DNA of 24,206 nt from an uncultured Fimbriimonadales bacterium (lineage in GTDB: Bacteria > Armatimonadota > Fimbriimonadia > Fimbriimonadales > GBS-DC). The stretch spans positions 1-24,206 of the forward strand of contig CALAMM010000141.1 of NCBI GenBank assembly GCA_937925775.1, given 5' to 3'. The notes below the pieces were generated by a model. The model saw only the letters and a program-made list of their open reading frames with translations, did not search any database and had not been told where the DNA came from. Both the position numbers and the translations under genes were made by a program. Below are positions 7,083 through 14,453 of this stretch, one piece after another. Position 1 is the first letter of the stretch, and the number at the start of each line of letters is the position of its first letter.

Positions 7083-8222
7083 CTACTCCGCTGCTCCGAA
7101 AGGGTTGGGGGCCACCTCACGCGCAATCTGGCGTAGATAGGTCTCGCTCTTACCGTCTTGGGTGATGGCGTCGTAAGAGAAGAGGCTGAATCCACGCGCG
7201 CCGCTGCGTCGAACTGCCCGAATCTTGTTGATGGTGCTATCGGGGGAGATTTGCCATGCGCCGATGCCGATAATCACAGGACGCCCCTGCGCCTGCTCCA
7301 CGACGCGCACCGCTTGATGCTGGACGACTGCGGTATCCTTGTCATACGCCATCGGCACCACCGTGTCCAGCCAGTCGCTGCGTAGCCAGTGGAGCCAGTC
7401 CTGCAGTTTGTGTTTTGCGGCGGCTTGCGGGTCGGGCCACACCGCCGCCGAGAGGATGAGATTGGGGTTGATGCGCCGCGACTGGCGGCTGAACGCCCAC
7501 ACGAACGCGCTCACTTGCTCGCGTCGCCAGTCGCTCCACTCGGCGGGGAACGCCTCAATCCACGCAAGCGGGTTTCGCCCCCTCGCGCTCCGATCGAGCT
7601 GGGCACGGCGCGCCTCGGAAACGCGCTCCAGCATCGTCTGACGAAACCGCGCCCGACAGCCCGCGCAATAGCAATACCCCTCGTAAGGATAGCGCACATA
7701 GTCAAGGTGCAGCCCGTCCAGCTGCGGATAGCGCTGGGCAACCTCTGCGAACACTTTCAGCAGGTGCGTGCGCACATTCGGGTTGCTGGGACACAGGTAA
7801 ACGCCTTCGACCTTGCCTGCGGTGGTCATCTGATAGCGGTTTTGGGCGTCGCGGGCAATCCACTGGGGGCTACGACTGACAACATGCTGGCTGCTGCGCG
7901 GTAGGCGAGGTTGACTCCACACATAAAAAACATTCAGCCAAGCGTGAACCTGCAGTCCCATCCCTTCCGCACAGCGCAGCAGGTAATCCAGCGGGTCGAA
8001 CTCGGCGGGCTGGCTCGCTAACGCCTCCGCACGAGGCTCATAACTCGAGCGGTAGTAGGCGTCGCCGCGTCCGCGCACCTGCACAAACAGCGCGTTGAAC
8101 CCGTAGCGCGCCGCCAACTCCAAAAACCGCTCGATCGAGCTCGGCGACACCAACGAATTGCGCACCACCCACAGGGCGCGCATCTCCTCTGGCAGCCGAT
8201 GTCGGGCAACACGAGGCATCAT
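7083..8222 (-). CDS. GHL10/UPF0748-type glycoside hydrolase-like protein
   Basis: About 379 aa with the glycosyl-hydrolase-like 10 barrel (PF02638, YngK/UPF0748 relatives). It begins with MRALWVVRNSLVSPSSIERF, followed by GFNALFVQVRGRGDAYYRS and the LDGLHLDYVRYP strand, whose Asp (about 174) is the likely catalytic or substrate-binding acid. The C-terminal half has DWLDTVVPMAYDKDT and GIGAW strands. A cysteine cluster CYCAGC (184-189) right after the active-site strand could bind metal. I chose the double ATG at 8222/8219, because the longer reading from 8339 would start inside a dispersed palindrome. No convincing Shine-Dalgarno or signal peptide is seen. In known relatives the substrate is poorly defined, with cell-wall polysaccharide proposed. 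It lies between mtnP and the serine-hydrolase gene. Confidence 0.85.
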   Translation of the reverse strand: MMPRVARHRLPEEMRALWVVRNSLVSPSSIERFLELAARYGFNALFVQVRGRGDAYYRSSYEPRAEALASQPAEFDPLDYLLRCAEGMGLQVHAWLNVFYVWSQPRLPRSSQHVVSRSPQWIARDAQNRYQMTTAGKVEGVYLCPSNPNVRTHLLKVFAEVAQRYPQLDGLHLDYVRYPYEGYCYCAGCRARFRQTMLERVSEARRAQLDRSARGRNPLAWIEAFPAEWSDWRREQVSAFVWAFSRQSRRINPNLILSAAVWPDPQAAAKHKLQDWLHWLRSDWLDTVVPMAYDKDTAVVQHQAVRVVEQAQGRPVIIGIGAWQISPDSTINKIRAVRRSGARGFSLFSYDAITQDGKSETYLRQIAREVAPNPFGAAE

Positions 8223-8307
8223 ACCCAATTTTCGGCGCGTGAGGAACCGTTCCTGCCCCTCTGTAAGAACCCCCCAAGCGTAGCTCGGAGTAGAGGAGAA
8301 GGCAGGC

Positions 8308-8354
8308 TTTGCCCTCTCCTGCGCCCTCCGCTGCCACACGCGGGAGAGGGCAAA
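8308..8354. repeat. REP-like palindrome downstream of mtnP
   Basis: Arms 8308-8323 (TTTGCCCTCTCCTGCG) and 8339-8354 (CGCGGGAGAGGGCAAA) pair at 15 of 16 positions around a 15-nt loop. A related CTCTCC/GGAGAG unit occurs at 23956-23981. The type resembles GCCCTCTCCC...GGGAGAGGGC extragenic palindromes of many genomes. It lies 18 nt after the mtnP stop and may act as a 3'-end stabiliser or weak terminator. Confidence 0.7.
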
Positions 8355-8372
8355 AGGGGTTCACCTCACCGA

Positions 8373-9179
8373 TTACACCGTCACTTTCGCGTAATCGAGC
8401 GCGTGGCGGATGGGGCTGTCGAAGTGCGGCGGAATCTTCGCAATCATCCCGAAAATCACTTTACGGATGCGCTCCGCGTTCTGATGGAACACATGCATCA
8501 CCTCTTCTGCCGTGACAGGCTTCACCTCGCCCTCCGCGACCAACCCGCTGTCGTAGTCCGTAATCAGCGAGATGTTCACCACAGGAATCGCCAGTTCCAA
8601 CGCGAGGTACGCCTCAGGATACTGCGTCATGTTAATCACTTCCCAGCCCATCGAGGTGAACCACTTACTCTCGGCTTTGGTGGAGAAGCGGGGACCGTTG
8701 ATGACCACGATGGTACCGCGTTCGTGGACGGGGATGCCGTGAGCGCGGATCTCTTCGATGGCAATTTGGCGCAGCACGGGACAGTAGGGGTCGGCAGGCG
8801 AGACATGGTGGACCGTGGGACCCTCATAGAAGGTGTCGGCACGCCCGTGCGTGCGGTCGACATACTGGTCTGCCACCACAAAGTCGCCCGGCTTGACATG
8901 GCGTTGCAGGCTCCCTGCAGCACAGGGGCTAATAATCGCCTGCACGCCGAGTTCCTTCATCGCCCAGAGGTTGGCGCGGTAGTTGATTTTATGGGGTGGG
9001 ATGGAGTGTTTGCGTCCGTGTCGGGGCAGGAACGCCACGCGCCGCCCGTTCACTTCGCCAATCGATATCAGGTCGCTGGGCGGACCGTAGGGTGTGTCGA
9101 TTTTAACTTCTTCGACCTTGTCCAGAAACGAATAGAATCCTGAGCCGCCGAAGACTCCAATCTCAGCCGAAGGTTTCAT
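8373..9179 (-). CDS. mtnP: S-methyl-5'-thioadenosine phosphorylase (MTAP / PNP family 2)
   Basis: The enzyme cleaves methylthioadenosine with phosphate to adenine and methylthioribose-1-phosphate, the first step of methionine salvage from polyamine synthesis. 268 aa, typical length. The N-terminal phosphate-binding loop is IGVFGGSGFY, followed by the PRHGRKHSIPPHKINYRANLWA block shared by MTAP/PNP-II proteins. Next come SPCAAGSLQ and the substrate pocket GPRFSTKAES with INMTQYPEAYLA, which favours MTAP over guanosine-type PNP. ATG at 9179 is supported by AGGAGG at 9192-9187 (7-nt spacing). It overlaps the end of rnc by 17 nt, so the two are co-transcribed. No other methionine-salvage gene lies nearby, so an MTI or broader purine phosphorylase role cannot be excluded. 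Confidence 0.93.
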   Translation of the reverse strand: MKPSAEIGVFGGSGFYSFLDKVEEVKIDTPYGPPSDLISIGEVNGRRVAFLPRHGRKHSIPPHKINYRANLWAMKELGVQAIISPCAAGSLQRHVKPGDFVVADQYVDRTHGRADTFYEGPTVHHVSPADPYCPVLRQIAIEEIRAHGIPVHERGTIVVINGPRFSTKAESKWFTSMGWEVINMTQYPEAYLALELAIPVVNISLITDYDSGLVAEGEVKPVTAEEVMHVFHQNAERIRKVIFGMIAKIPPHFDSPIRHALDYAKVTV

Positions 9180-9876
9180 CTAATAGCCTCCTGTTCTGTT
9201 CGGTGTATTGCAGGGCTTGAGCGGCGGCGTTCTGCTCTGCCTGTTTCTTGCTGGGTCCGACGCCTTGCCCTACAACGATGTCGCGCAGTTTGACGCGCAC
9301 GACGAAGGTTTTATTGTGGGGCGTGCCCCGCTCCTCGACCACTTCGTAGGTGGGGGTAATGCGCCACCACGCCTGCGTGCGCTCCTGCAGCTGCGACTTG
9401 TAGTCCTGCACGGGCATTGCGCCTGCTTCGAGGGCGTCCAGTTCGGGCTTGAGGTGTTGCAAGGTATACTCGCGCGCGGCTTTGTAGCCTGCGTCGAGGT
9501 AGATTGCGCCCACGACGGCTTCGAAGGCGTCGGCGAGGATGGAGGGGCGTTCCCGTCCGCCCGACGCCTCTTCAGCCGGGCTCAGGCGCAGCAAGCCTGC
9601 AATCCCCGCACGCTTCGCCGCTTCGCACAGCACGCTCGACCGCACAATGCTCGCCCGCGCCTTCGATAACTGACCCTGATCCCAGTGCGGATACCGCTGG
9701 TATAGGTACTCGGCGATAATCAAGCCCACCACCGCATCGCCCAACAGCTCAAGGCGCTCGTTGCTCGCCAGCAACTCGCCTTCCGTATGTGAGCGATGGG
9801 TGAGGGCTTGCACTGCTAACTGCTTGTTCCGAATAGGCAGGTGGACACCTGCCTTTTTCAGCCACCAGAAGCGCAC
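9163..9876 (-). CDS. rnc: Ribonuclease III
   Basis: RNase III cleaves double-stranded RNA in rRNA processing and mRNA turnover. The catalytic domain carries the signature NERLELLGDAVVG, with Glu40, Glu43 and Asp47 as acidic residues, and the second acidic motif ADAFEAVVGAIYLDAGY. A C-terminal double-stranded-RNA-binding domain begins near DYKSQLQERTQAWW and ends with GPSKKQAEQNAAAQAL. GTG at 9876 gives 237 aa; it lies 7 nt downstream of a perfect TATAAT, implying a leaderless transcript. An in-frame GTG at 9903 would lie upstream of the promoter box and is less likely. First gene of the rnc, mtnP, GHL10, serine-hydrolase cluster, and divergent from the deacetylase gene. Confidence 0.95.
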   Translation of the reverse strand: MRFWWLKKAGVHLPIRNKQLAVQALTHRSHTEGELLASNERLELLGDAVVGLIIAEYLYQRYPHWDQGQLSKARASIVRSSVLCEAAKRAGIAGLLRLSPAEEASGGRERPSILADAFEAVVGAIYLDAGYKAAREYTLQHLKPELDALEAGAMPVQDYKSQLQERTQAWWRITPTYEVVEERGTPHNKTFVVRVKLRDIVVGQGVGPSKKQAEQNAAAQALQYTEQNRRLLDETFG

Positions 9877-9883
9877 GACCAAA

Positions 9884-9889
9884 ATTATA
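9884..9889 (-). promoter_or_regulatory. -10 box of the rnc promoter
   Basis: ATTATA on the plus strand reads TATAAT on the minus strand and is followed by exactly 7 nt before GTG 9876. No clear -35 hexamer is seen. This is one of several boxes in the window that sit directly against a start codon. Confidence 0.6.
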
Positions 9890-9984
9890 CCCCGCCCGCG
9901 CACAAAGCGATTTTAGATAGCAGGAATCGCGCCCCACGCCCCGAATCGGCTTCCCGCAACCTATGCGGAGGAGGACTGATAACC

Positions 9985-10722
9985 ATGCCGACCGTTGCAA
10001 TCACACTGGACTGCGAAGCAGCGGACTACCCGCGCTGCTACACGCAAGAGTATATCAAAGTGGCGGAAGAGTTCACCATCCCCTTTACATGGATGATCCA
10101 AGTCGCAGGCAAAGACCCGATGGCAAATGTACAACTGTACTACCGTGAATACCTGCACCGTATCCCCTCGTGGCACGAGTTCGGCTTGCATCTGCATTTT
10201 GAGGACTCGCAAGGACGCTATGTGGAAGACCCTCGCGAGCGCGGCGAGATGCTCCAGACGGGCAAGGATTTGCTCAAGCAGATCCATATCAAGCCGACGG
10301 CGTTCCGCGCAGGCAGCTACGCCCTGACCCCGCCCGACCTGAAGTATCTGGAAGATATGGGCTTCCTCGTGGATAGCAGCGCGATCCCCGACGCTGAGTA
10401 CCGCATGTTCGTGGACTGGGACGGCGCACCCACGAAACCGTACCATCCCTCATACCAAGATGTGCGCAAGCCGGGCGAGGCGAAAATCCTGATTGTGCCC
10501 GTTGCCACCGCAAACGGCAAAATCGGCTACATAGACCAAGGCTGGGAAGTCATCGAGCCAATCCTGCGCACCCACCTCGACCAGGGCACCCCTGTCATCT
10601 GCTTGGGCGGCTATGACTACCACGACAGCGTGGAGACCCTGCGCGAGGCGATTTTGTTCCTGAAAAAACACAATGCCCGCTTCGCAACGCTGACCCAGAT
10701 TGTGTCGGAGTATACGCTATGA
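9985..10722 (+). CDS. Polysaccharide deacetylase family protein (NodB-like)
   Basis: 245 aa with a single NodB-type (CE4-related) domain and no signal peptide or linker. The first motif is TLDCEA, with Asp9 and Glu11 (a DxE variant of the classical TFDDG). The metal-binding region reads WHEFGLHLHFED, with His64, His69 and His71 in place of the usual HxxxH. FRAGSY at 107-112 corresponds to the motif 3 arginine, and PVICLGGYDYHD to a late motif. Known relatives remove N-acetyl or other acyl groups from glycans; substrate here unknown. ATG 9985 follows GGAGGAGG (9967-9974). The stop overlaps the next start as ATGA, so it is coupled to an M29 aminopeptidase. The variant motifs make classical chitin-type deacetylase activity uncertain. 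Confidence 0.85.
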   Translation: MPTVAITLDCEAADYPRCYTQEYIKVAEEFTIPFTWMIQVAGKDPMANVQLYYREYLHRIPSWHEFGLHLHFEDSQGRYVEDPRERGEMLQTGKDLLKQIHIKPTAFRAGSYALTPPDLKYLEDMGFLVDSSAIPDAEYRMFVDWDGAPTKPYHPSYQDVRKPGEAKILIVPVATANGKIGYIDQGWEVIEPILRTHLDQGTPVICLGGYDYHDSVETLREAILFLKKHNARFATLTQIVSEYTL

Positions 10723-11858
10723 TCGATTCGCGCTGGCAGAAACTGGCAGACATTCTGGTGCATCACTCTGTGCGCGTGCAACCAGGGGAGCGCGTGCTGG
10801 TGGAATCGCTGGACGCGCCCCCTGAGTTCGTCGCGCTGCTGATGCGCACCATCCACGCGGCAGGCGGCGAGGCAATCCCCGAAGTGAAGCAAACCCCTAT
10901 CCTGCGCGCCCTCTACCAAAACGCGAGCGAGGCACAGATTCAGTTCATCGCAGCACTGGAAAAAGCGCAGATGGAAGGCGTGCAGGGCTACATCGGACTG
11001 CGCGGCGCACCCAACTTCGCCGAAATGTCCGATATCCCCCAGACACAAATGCAGCGCGTGCGCCAGCACTGGTGGAAACCCGTCCATCAGGAAGTGCGCG
11101 TGCCCCACACCAAATGGGTCGTGCTACGCTGGCCTACGCCCGGCATGGCGCAAGCCGCCAACATGAGCACCGAAGCCTTCGAAGACTTCTACTTCACCGT
11201 CTGCACCGTGGACTACGCGAAGATGCAGCGCGAGGTGCAGCCTCTCGTGGAATTCATGCAACGCACGCGCGAAGTGCGCATCATCGGACCAGGCACTGAT
11301 TTGCGCTTCTCAATCGAAGGCATCGGCGTCGTGCCTTGCTACGGCACGCACAACATCCCCGACGGCGAGTGCTTCACCTGCCCCGTACGCGACTCAGTAG
11401 AAGGCGAGATTACAATCAACACCAACAGCGTGTACGAGGGGAACCTGTATCGCAACATCCACTTCAAGCTGCGTCAGGGCAAGATTGTGGAGGCGACCTG
11501 CGCCGACGACGGCGACCGCCCCGGCGCGGGCAATCCTCGCAAACTGAACGCGATTCTCGACTCCGACGAGGGCGCACGCTACATCGGCGAATGGTCGCTC
11601 GGCTTCAACCCCCACATTCTGTATCCGATGAACGACACCCTGTTCGACGAGAAAATCGCAGGGTCGTTCCACTTCACGCCCGGCAACGCCTACGGCGAGG
11701 CGGACAACGGCAACCGCTCGCAGGTACACTGGGACCTGGTCGTGATTCAACGCCCCGAGTTCGGCGGCGGCGAGATCTACTTCGACGGACGGCTCATCCG
11801 CAAAGACGGTCTGTTCGTGATGGACGAGCTAAAATCGCTGAACTATGATACTATGTAG
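10719..11858 (+). CDS. Aminopeptidase, M29 family (thermophilic aminopeptidase T type)
   Basis: 379 aa, family length. M29 enzymes (AmpS, PepS, aminopeptidase T) are dimeric, two-metal, broad-specificity aminopeptidases of the cytoplasm. The metal site is recognisable in the second half: NIPDGECFTCPVRDS with Glu217, an internal LDSDEGARYIGE glutamate pair, SFHFTPG with His318, and SQVHWDLV with His337 and Asp339. The N-terminal domain includes VLVESLDAPPEFVALL and the RNSE/NAS-like QNASEAQ helix region. Its ATG shares ATGA with the stop of the deacetylase gene upstream. The stop at 11856-11858 is followed at once by a long inverted repeat that probably ends the transcript. Confidence 0.94.
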   Translation: MIDSRWQKLADILVHHSVRVQPGERVLVESLDAPPEFVALLMRTIHAAGGEAIPEVKQTPILRALYQNASEAQIQFIAALEKAQMEGVQGYIGLRGAPNFAEMSDIPQTQMQRVRQHWWKPVHQEVRVPHTKWVVLRWPTPGMAQAANMSTEAFEDFYFTVCTVDYAKMQREVQPLVEFMQRTREVRIIGPGTDLRFSIEGIGVVPCYGTHNIPDGECFTCPVRDSVEGEITINTNSVYEGNLYRNIHFKLRQGKIVEATCADDGDRPGAGNPRKLNAILDSDEGARYIGEWSLGFNPHILYPMNDTLFDEKIAGSFHFTPGNAYGEADNGNRSQVHWDLVVIQRPEFGGGEIYFDGRLIRKDGLFVMDELKSLNYDTM

Positions 11859-11956
11859 TCGTAGTTTTAGATACCTCGCTGCGCTCGGAATGACAATCAC
11901 TGCTTCGAACAGAAATATTTGTCATTCCGAGCGGAGCGAGGTATCTAAAACTACGA
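11859..11956. repeat. Long near-perfect inverted repeat (dispersed palindrome, copy 1)
   Basis: Arms 11859-11896 and 11919-11956 pair over 38 bp with a single mismatch around a 22-nt loop. The core CCTCGCTGCGCTCGGAATG also occurs in the palindrome at 15709-15790. It starts directly after the aminopeptidase stop and ends 2 nt before the AGGAGG of the CDGSH gene. The core belongs to a class of TCATTCCGAGC...GAGGAAT repeats found between genes in several bacterial phyla. It has no coding content, and could be a non-autonomous element or terminator. Confidence 0.9.
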
Positions 11957-11969
11957 ACAGGAGGCTCTT

Positions 11970-12167
11970 ATGGCAATTCATGAAACGGAAGAGCGCAACG
12001 GCAAACTGCGCACGGTGATGAAACTGGAGCCGGGCGAGCGTGTCGCCCTGTGCCGCTGTATGCGTTCTAAAGAGTTCCCCTTCTGCGACGGTACGCACAA
12101 GCAGCTAGAAGGGAAAACGGGGCCAGTAATTATTGAGGCGCTGCAGCAGGCGGTAGAAGAAGAGTGA
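11970..12167 (+). CDS. Small CDGSH-type iron-sulfur protein
   Basis: 65 aa with one zf-CDGSH domain (mitoNEET family). The full ligand set is visible in CRCMRSKEFPFCDGTH: Cys28, Cys30, Cys39 and His43, which in characterised members hold a redox-active, transferable [2Fe-2S] cluster. There is no membrane anchor, so a soluble cytoplasmic protein is expected. ATG 11970 follows a perfect AGGAGG (11959-11964) that begins just after the right arm of the long inverted repeat. It converges with dut, 37 nt away. Cellular role in bacteria (electron transfer, cluster donor) not defined here. Confidence 0.93.
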   Translation: MAIHETEERNGKLRTVMKLEPGERVALCRCMRSKEFPFCDGTHKQLEGKTGPVIIEALQQAVEEE

Positions 12168-12173
12168 GAGTAT

Positions 12174-12212
12174 GGCAGTGGGAACGCGGTCGTACCCATC
12201 GAATTCACTGCC
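12174..12212. terminator. Weak inverted repeat between convergent CDGSH and dut genes
   Basis: GGCAGTG (12174-12180) and CACTGCC (12206-12212) can pair around a 25-nt loop. The right arm covers the dut stop codon. There is no U-run, so termination is only a possibility. Confidence 0.3.
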
Positions 12213-12654
12213 CTGTGTGCCCGAACCCGCCGTCGCCGCGCGGGGTCGGGGGCAACTCGCTCGCCGGCTCCCACTCCACGCGCAACACGGGCGCAATCAC
12301 CATCTGCGCAATCCGCTCGCCGCGACGGATGGTGAACGGCTCCTGCCCCAGATTAATCAGAATCACCTGCACCTCGCCGCGATAATCGCTGTCGATGGTA
12401 CCAGGCGCGTTCACCATGCCGATGCCGTGTCGGATTGCCAGTCCGCTGCGGGGGCGCACCTGCGCCTCGTAGCCAGGCGGCAGGGCGATGCGGATGCCCG
12501 TGGGGATCAGCGTGCGCTCGCCTGGTTGTAAGGTGACTGGCTCGGAAACAGCGGCGTATAAGTCGACCCCTGCCGAGCCATCGGTCTGATAGCTCGGCAG
12601 GGGCAGATCGGTCGCATCGGGTTCCTGTGTAATCAACACGCGCAGGACGCTCAT
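12205..12654 (-). CDS. dut: dUTP diphosphatase (trimeric dUTPase)
   Basis: The enzyme hydrolyses dUTP to dUMP and pyrophosphate, keeping uracil out of DNA and supplying thymidylate synthesis. All five motifs of trimeric dUTPases are intact in 149 aa: AGVDLYA (1), PRSGLA (2), NAPGTIDSDYRGEV with the catalytic Asp (3), RGERIAQMV (4) and the C-terminal P-loop-like RGDGGFGHTG (5). The ATG overlaps the histidine-kinase stop as ATGA, so translation is coupled to the kinase gene. That is an unusual partner. No distinct promoter is seen in front of it. Confidence 0.97.
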   Translation of the reverse strand: MSVLRVLITQEPDATDLPLPSYQTDGSAGVDLYAAVSEPVTLQPGERTLIPTGIRIALPPGYEAQVRPRSGLAIRHGIGMVNAPGTIDSDYRGEVQVILINLGQEPFTIRRGERIAQMVIAPVLRVEWEPASELPPTPRGDGGFGHTGQ

Positions 12655-14378
12655 TTTTCGACCTGCTCTTTACCCTCTTTGACAGCGGGGGGCACTTTAG
12701 GCAGGCGCACATAGAAGGTGGAGCCGACGCCCACCTCGCTCTCGACCCAGATTTGCCCGCCGTGAATCGCCTCCACGAGGTGCTTCACGAGGTACAGCCC
12801 CAAGCCTGTGCCGTACTGCTTGCGCGTGTCGGTGTTGTCGACGCGATGGAACTTCTCGAACACCTTCGTCAGGTGCTCTTTCGGGATCCCCATCCCCTGG
12901 TCGGAGACATAGAAGATGATATGGTCGGCGTCTTCCTCCCAGGCTTTGACGCGGATCTCGCCGCCGTTGGGCGAGTACTTAATCGCGTTGCTGAGCAGGT
13001 TGGTCAGAATCTGATCCACCTTGTCCTCGTCGGCGATAATCTTGGGCAGGTCTTCCGGCACATCGTGAATAATCGTGTGTTTGGTAGTAGCCTGCCGCTG
13101 AATCATCACCACTTTCTTGGAGAGGTTGTAGAAGTCCACATGCTTGTAGACAGGCTTGAGCGACTCGCCCGCCTCGATACGCGCGATGTTCAGGAGGTCG
13201 TTAATCAGGCGCGTGAGGCGATCGGTCTCCTGATCGATGATAGAGTAGAACTCGCGCCGGTCTTCTGGGGTGAAGGCGTCTTCGGAGTCCATCAACAGCG
13301 TTGAGACAAAGCCCTTGATGGCGGTGAGCGGCGTGCGCAGCTCGTGCGAGACTGTCGCCACGAACGCCGATTTCATGCGCTCCAGGTTGCGGATGTCGGT
13401 GATGTCGTTGAAAATCATCACTGTACCCATCGGCTTCTGGTCTTCGCCGCGCACGATGGCGTTCTGCACCTGATAGATATGCTCTTTGCCATCGATTTGC
13501 ACCGTGATTTCGACCAGCTCACCCTCTTTCTCTTCTTCCAGGGCGGCGCGTATCATATTGCGGATGGTTTCGTTGTTGATAATCTCCGCGTAGTTTTTGC
13601 CCAGCACACTGGGACCCAGTCCGAACACGCGTCGTGCGGCGGCGTTCATCTGGTTGATGCGCCCGTTGTGATGTACCAGAATCAGCCCTGCGCGCAGGCT
13701 CTCGATGGTGTGGACGAGTTCCTCTTTCTCTTCGAGGATTGCCTGATAAAGGCGCATGCCTGCAATCACGGCGGCGGCGTTGCGCGCCATGCGTTCGAGC
13801 AGGCGTACATCCTCGTCGATGAAGTGCCCGCCGCGCTGCTTGTTGAACGCATGCAGCACACCGATGGTCTGGCGATCGATGACGCGGTTCTCCTCATCGC
13901 GCTTCTCTAAAATCAGCGGCACGCACACGAGGTTGCGAATGTGCAACATCGCGACATGCTCTTTGCTGGTGCGCGGGTCGGTGATGGCATCATGCACGAT
14001 AATCGGTTTGCCCTCCCGGAACACCTCGCCCGAGACGCCATGCGTAGCGCGCACGCGCAGCAGGCGGATTTCGTCTTCGGTCAGTCCGTAGGCGGGCGGA
14101 TAGGCGCGCAACTCGCCCTCTTCAGGGTCGTGCAACATAAACACCACCTTTTCCGCCTGTAAAATCGCGCCGATTTGCTTCACGAGGCGTTTGAGCGTCG
14201 CCTCGTAGTTGGCAGGACTGGCGACATCGGCGGCGACCACCTCAGGCGTTTTGGCTGCGGCGGCGCCGTTGCGCGGCTGGCTCTCCAGCTCCTGAACCCG
14301 CTGGACGGCGCGCTCGTACTCCGTTTTTACCTGGTTATACTGCTTCAGCAGCTCACGATAGGCTTGCTCCCAGTTCAT
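12651..14378 (-). CDS. GAF-PAS sensor histidine kinase (soluble, orphan)
   Basis: 575 aa. Order of domains: N-terminal coiled coil (about 1-35), GAF domain (about 55-215), PAS domain (about 225-340), HisKA dimerisation domain with the phospho-acceptor His345 in VATVSHELRTPLTAIKGF, and an HATPase_c domain. The latter has DQILTNLLSNAIKYS (N box), DQGMGIP (G1), VFEKFHR (F box) and GTGLGLYL (G2). No membrane segment is found, so it should sense an intracellular signal. No response regulator gene is adjacent. Start ATG 14378 has GAGGAG at 14390-14385 with 6-nt spacing. A 26-bp palindrome overlaps its likely -10 box at 14433-14428, suggesting controlled expression. The stop overlaps the dut start. 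Confidence 0.96.
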   Translation of the reverse strand: MNWEQAYRELLKQYNQVKTEYERAVQRVQELESQPRNGAAAAKTPEVVAADVASPANYEATLKRLVKQIGAILQAEKVVFMLHDPEEGELRAYPPAYGLTEDEIRLLRVRATHGVSGEVFREGKPIIVHDAITDPRTSKEHVAMLHIRNLVCVPLILEKRDEENRVIDRQTIGVLHAFNKQRGGHFIDEDVRLLERMARNAAAVIAGMRLYQAILEEKEELVHTIESLRAGLILVHHNGRINQMNAAARRVFGLGPSVLGKNYAEIINNETIRNMIRAALEEEKEGELVEITVQIDGKEHIYQVQNAIVRGEDQKPMGTVMIFNDITDIRNLERMKSAFVATVSHELRTPLTAIKGFVSTLLMDSEDAFTPEDRREFYSIIDQETDRLTRLINDLLNIARIEAGESLKPVYKHVDFYNLSKKVVMIQRQATTKHTIIHDVPEDLPKIIADEDKVDQILTNLLSNAIKYSPNGGEIRVKAWEEDADHIIFYVSDQGMGIPKEHLTKVFEKFHRVDNTDTRKQYGTGLGLYLVKHLVEAIHGGQIWVESEVGVGSTFYVRLPKVPPAVKEGKEQVEK

Positions 14379-14412
14379 GGTTCGCTCCTCGCTAAGAGTG
14401 TAAATGATAGCC

Positions 14413-14438
14413 TGTGCTATATGGCAAATTATAGCACA
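14413..14438 (-). promoter_or_regulatory. Palindromic operator over the histidine-kinase promoter
   Basis: TGTGCTATA (14413-14421), 8 nt, TATAGCACA (14430-14438) is a perfect 9-bp dyad. On the minus strand a TATAAT (14433-14428) lies inside it, putting the transcript start near 14421, about 43 nt before the kinase ATG. The AT-rich centre and lack of a GC stem argue for a protein-binding site rather than a terminator. Confidence 0.6.
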
Positions 14439-14453
14439 TCGAAGGTTCCCGCG

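Noticed and set aside
8223..8339. N-terminal extension of the GHL10 protein
   Set aside because: Its first codons fall inside the palindrome at 8308-8354 and the extension has no family similarity or signal peptide.
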